A DNA stretch of 53,280 nucleotides from Microcaldota archaeon (GTDB taxonomy: Archaea > Micrarchaeota > Micrarchaeia > Micrarchaeales > CABMGC01), in NCBI GenBank assembly GCA_021848065.1, contig JAJZNA010000006.1:25616-78895 (forward strand). Direction: 5' to 3'. The notes under the pieces were generated by a model. It was given only the letters and a program-made list of their open reading frames with translations, made no database searches and had not been told where the DNA came from. Numbering within the stretch: position 1 is the first letter of the stretch; each line of letters begins with the position of its first letter. This document shows, piece by piece, positions 51,274 through 53,280 of the stretch. Both the position numbers and the translations under genes were made by a program.

Positions 51274-51841
51274 CTATCTTTTTCTGCAGCTTCATCAGCG
51301 CGCCGAAGAGGTTTTCCGGCCTCGGAGGGCATCCTGCAACGTAAACGTCTACTGGAAGGACCTCGTCTATGCCCTTGACGATGTTATAGCTCTCCCACCA
51401 CGGCCCGCCGCATGTGGCGCACTCGCCGAAAGCTATCACATACTTGGGGCTGAGCATCTGCTCGTAGAGCCTCTTGATCTCAGGCACCATGGACTTGGTC
51501 ACCCACCCTGCAATGACCATCACGTCGCATTGCCTTGGGGTGCTCCTGAAGAGCAGGAAGCCTTTCCTCTCCGCATCTATCCTTGCGGAGCCGAAGTCCA
51601 TGAGCTCTATGGCACAGCATGCAAGGCCGAACTGCAGGGGCCATACGGAGTTCGACCTCGACCATTTCACAATATCCTTGCTTAGAGGCATCGCCTTTGC
51701 CAGGTCGGCCATGCGCGCAAAAAGGGCGTTTGGCTTCATCTCCCTGCCCTTGAGCGATTCGTAGACTAGGCTGTCCATCTCCCTCTTGGCGTTTGCGAAT
51801 TCCTCGCTGCTGTAATCCACGTTTTCTTCTGGCATAAACAT
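51254..51841 (-). CDS. nuoB: Complex I-like 20-kDa subunit NuoB/FpoB
   Basis: Carries terminal cluster N2. Ligands are the tandem cysteines of GLACCAIELM, CATCGGPWW and YVAGCPPRPE. 195 aa, with an N-terminal helical extension of about 55 residues. It starts one base after the stop of orf93. Confidence 0.96.
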   Translation of the reverse strand: MFMPEENVDYSSEEFANAKREMDSLVYESLKGREMKPNALFARMADLAKAMPLSKDIVKWSRSNSVWPLQFGLACCAIELMDFGSARIDAERKGFLLFRSTPRQCDVMVIAGWVTKSMVPEIKRLYEQMLSPKYVIAFGECATCGGPWWESYNIVKGIDEVLPVDVYVAGCPPRPENLFGALMKLQKKIGGVVEG

Positions 51842-51842
51842 C

Positions 51843-52124
51843 TCACTTGTTCAGGTTCAGCATATCATTTAGATAGGAAGTCGCACCACGCACGCCTTTC
51901 CCAGATGACATAATTATGGGCACTCTGAAAAGATGTTTTTCCCTTGAATCGTAGAGTTCTGCATACGCGTTGCTTAGGTCCTCTAGCCCCCTAATGCTCT
52001 GACCTAGTAATTTGATGGAGTAGTACTTTATTCCATAAGAACCCATGGTTTTCCTGAACCGTTCCCAGTTTTCCAAGGTTGGCGACCTTCCAAGTTCCCC
52101 AGTTATTTTAGATATGTTGGCCAT
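51843..52124 (-). CDS. Uncharacterised 93-aa protein at the head of the nuo operon
   Basis: Not recognised. Soluble, mixed alpha/beta, no cysteines, no membrane helix; contains WERFRKTMGSYGIKYYSIK and a central helix. It occupies the slot where nuoA normally stands, but nuoA has three membrane helices, so this is not NuoA. GGTG lies six bases before the ATG and the next gene follows by one base, so co-translation with nuoB is likely. May be an assembly factor or an unrelated insertion. Confidence 0.65.
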   Translation of the reverse strand: MANISKITGELGRSPTLENWERFRKTMGSYGIKYYSIKLLGQSIRGLEDLSNAYAELYDSREKHLFRVPIIMSSGKGVRGATSYLNDMLNLNK

Positions 52125-52135
52125 TCTTACACCAG

Positions 52136-53280
52136 TTATTTGGAAGGTTTATTGCGCGATTTCTTCTCCGTTCCCATGCTGTTCGAAGGCGCTACAGTGG
52201 TGACTGTGCTGGTCGAACCTAACCCTCCCGTTGAAGAGGAACTTTTGATTATGCCGCTGCCGTCGGACAATGAATTGGACGTGGTTAACTGCGTGGATTG
52301 GCCTGGAACAGTATACGCGTTGCCTAGGTATGGCGCAGCGCCTCCCACAGTAGCAGTCTTGGTTCCATTGAGGCTTCCGGAAGTGCCGTAGCTTATGGAC
52401 GGCTGCACGTTGTTAGGCGGCTGCGTCCTGAATCTGACATAATATATGAAGTACTTCATGCCTGAAGTGAATGTCGAAGAGCCTCCGAAATCAATGTTAG
52501 AGGTGAGATATTGCGAGTTATTTACATAACTTATGATGCTGTAATTATCAGCAACGTACGCCGTTCCTCCTGCAGACCATATTGAGAATAGGGATATTGC
52601 AGTAGGAGTGGCCACTGACGAGATGGTGCCGTATGTTTCACATAGGCTGCCGCTGCATGAAAGAAGATCGCTTCCTGCGCCGCTGCTGCTCCCTATCTTG
52701 AGCCCGTAACCGTTACATCCATCAGTAGACACGCCTCCGGTGCTATAGCAGACCCATTGTGCATCGTATCCCGAAGTAGTGCCTGCAATTGATCCTAGGA
52801 AGTCAGTATCATTTGTCAGGCCATTTATAGGAATTACAGATGACAGCCAGCTGTCCTGACTGCCCATGGTGAATGTCACGCTGTTGTTTACAGTTGCAGT
52901 GCCTGCACGGGCATACCATTTGGAATCCAAAGTCGTACCACTGAAGTTGTCGTAGAAATTGAATACGGCATTGCCATTGTCTGCACCTGCGTAGGAAGAC
53001 GCGGGACAGTTGTGCGGGCTGCCGCAGTAGAGCTGCGGAGCGGCGCCGAGTTGCGCAATGGAGTTTCCGTAAAGATCTGTTGATGAAGGCGCAAGGCCGA
53101 AGTACCAGTTGCTATCTGTTGAGAGTGCAGGTATTGAGTTGGGAATCCTGCACCAGTACAATATGTTTGCAGAAGTGTAAAGGTTCTGTGACTGCGTTTC
53201 GTTTAAGGTATTGCCTTCAAGCCAGCATGGGGCAGTGTTGCCATCGCTGGCATTGTATATGAATACATTCATCATGTTTG
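52136..53280 (-). CDS. DUF2341/ConA-like extracellular protein (5' part outside window)
   Basis: Reading frame stays open to the window edge, so the N-terminus is missing. NVFIYNASDG..CWLEGNTLNE..ILYWCRIPNSIPA recalls DUF2341, and DNFSGTTLDSKWY with a beta-rich region recalls concanavalin A-like lectin/glucanase folds. Ser/Thr/Gly-rich with many Nx(S/T) sites, so secreted and glycosylated. The end is a basic tail (KKSRNKPSK) without a membrane helix. Function not assigned; common type of large DPANN surface protein. Confidence 0.75.
   Translation of the reverse strand, partial: NMMNVFIYNASDGNTAPCWLEGNTLNETQSQNLYTSANILYWCRIPNSIPALSTDSNWYFGLAPSSTDLYGNSIAQLGAAPQLYCGSPHNCPASSYAGADNGNAVFNFYDNFSGTTLDSKWYARAGTATVNNSVTFTMGSQDSWLSSVIPINGLTNDTDFLGSIAGTTSGYDAQWVCYSTGGVSTDGCNGYGLKIGSSSGAGSDLLSCSGSLCETYGTISSVATPTAISLFSIWSAGGTAYVADNYSIISYVNNSQYLTSNIDFGGSSTFTSGMKYFIYYVRFRTQPPNNVQPSISYGTSGSLNGTKTATVGGAAPYLGNAYTVPGQSTQLTTSNSLSDGSGIIKSSSSTGGLGSTSTVTTVAPSNSMGTEKKSRNKPSK

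Noticed and set aside
1-53280. Insertion sequences, prophage or rRNA genes
   Set aside because: No transposase, integrase, phage structural gene or rRNA segment was recognised on either strand.

Overview
The window reads as a compact archaeal chromosome segment. Evidence for archaea: an archaeal-type tyrosyl-tRNA synthetase, PurP-type FAICAR synthetase, SecE next to FtsZ, the uS13-uS4-uS11 gene order, TATA-box promoters about 25 bp upstream of many first genes, tRNAs without encoded CCA, and a bulge-helix-bulge tRNA intron. Reduced spacing, 4-20 bp overlaps between convergent genes, threonine-rich surface proteins and the gene mix fit a DPANN archaeon, most likely an acidophilic Micrarchaeota/ARMAN-type lineage. 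That placement is inference; no rRNA is present to confirm it.

Layout. 1-7.2 kb: housekeeping (DPM1-like glycosyltransferase, CTP synthase, inorganic pyrophosphatase, a stand-alone NFACT-R protein, SecE, FtsZ, TyrRS, a sugar nucleotidyltransferase). 7.4-12.4 kb: a Fic-domain/alpha-solenoid protein coupled to a HAD hydrolase, then a type I phosphodiesterase and a GDPD. 12.5-15.4 kb: a thiol/redox group (two-domain disulfide oxidoreductase, PadR regulator with a clear operator, GCS2-type glutamate-cysteine ligase with an 18-bp palindrome) and tRNA-Val(CAC). 15.4-20.8 kb: cobalamin adenosyltransferase, an anchored surface protein, ScpA/ScpB, an aldehyde dehydrogenase, DUF192 and an alpha/beta hydrolase. 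20.9-25.4 kb: a late-step quinone cluster (polyprenyl synthase, UbiE, UbiA, UbiD, UbiX). 25.4-27.6 kb: EamA transporter, phosphoribosyltransferase, HAD phosphatase.

27.65-29.76 kb is the accessory part. It begins with tRNA-Ser(GGA), interrupted by two introns (one in the anticodon loop, one with a perfect bulge-helix-bulge in the T loop). An A+T-rich tract follows, with a HAD phosphatase and a VapBC-type toxin-antitoxin pair. Imperfect direct repeats that end in a copy of the tRNA-Ser 3' end punctuate this tract, which suggests old integrations at the tRNA gene.

30.3-42.4 kb holds most of de novo purine synthesis in three divergent blocks: purL(with a fused PurS-like part)-purQ-purM, then purC-purB-purK-purE on the other strand, then two PurP paralogues. 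42.6-44.3 kb is the uS13-uS4-uS11 operon. 44.4-52 kb is a complex I-like operon (NuoB-C-D-H-I-J-K-L-N order) without the NADH module and without recognisable NuoA or NuoM. Two of its genes, nuoK and nuoN, appear to start at CTG codons inside CTGA stop/start overlaps. The quinone cluster and this complex together imply a menaquinone-type respiratory chain. The window ends inside a DUF2341-like secreted protein.
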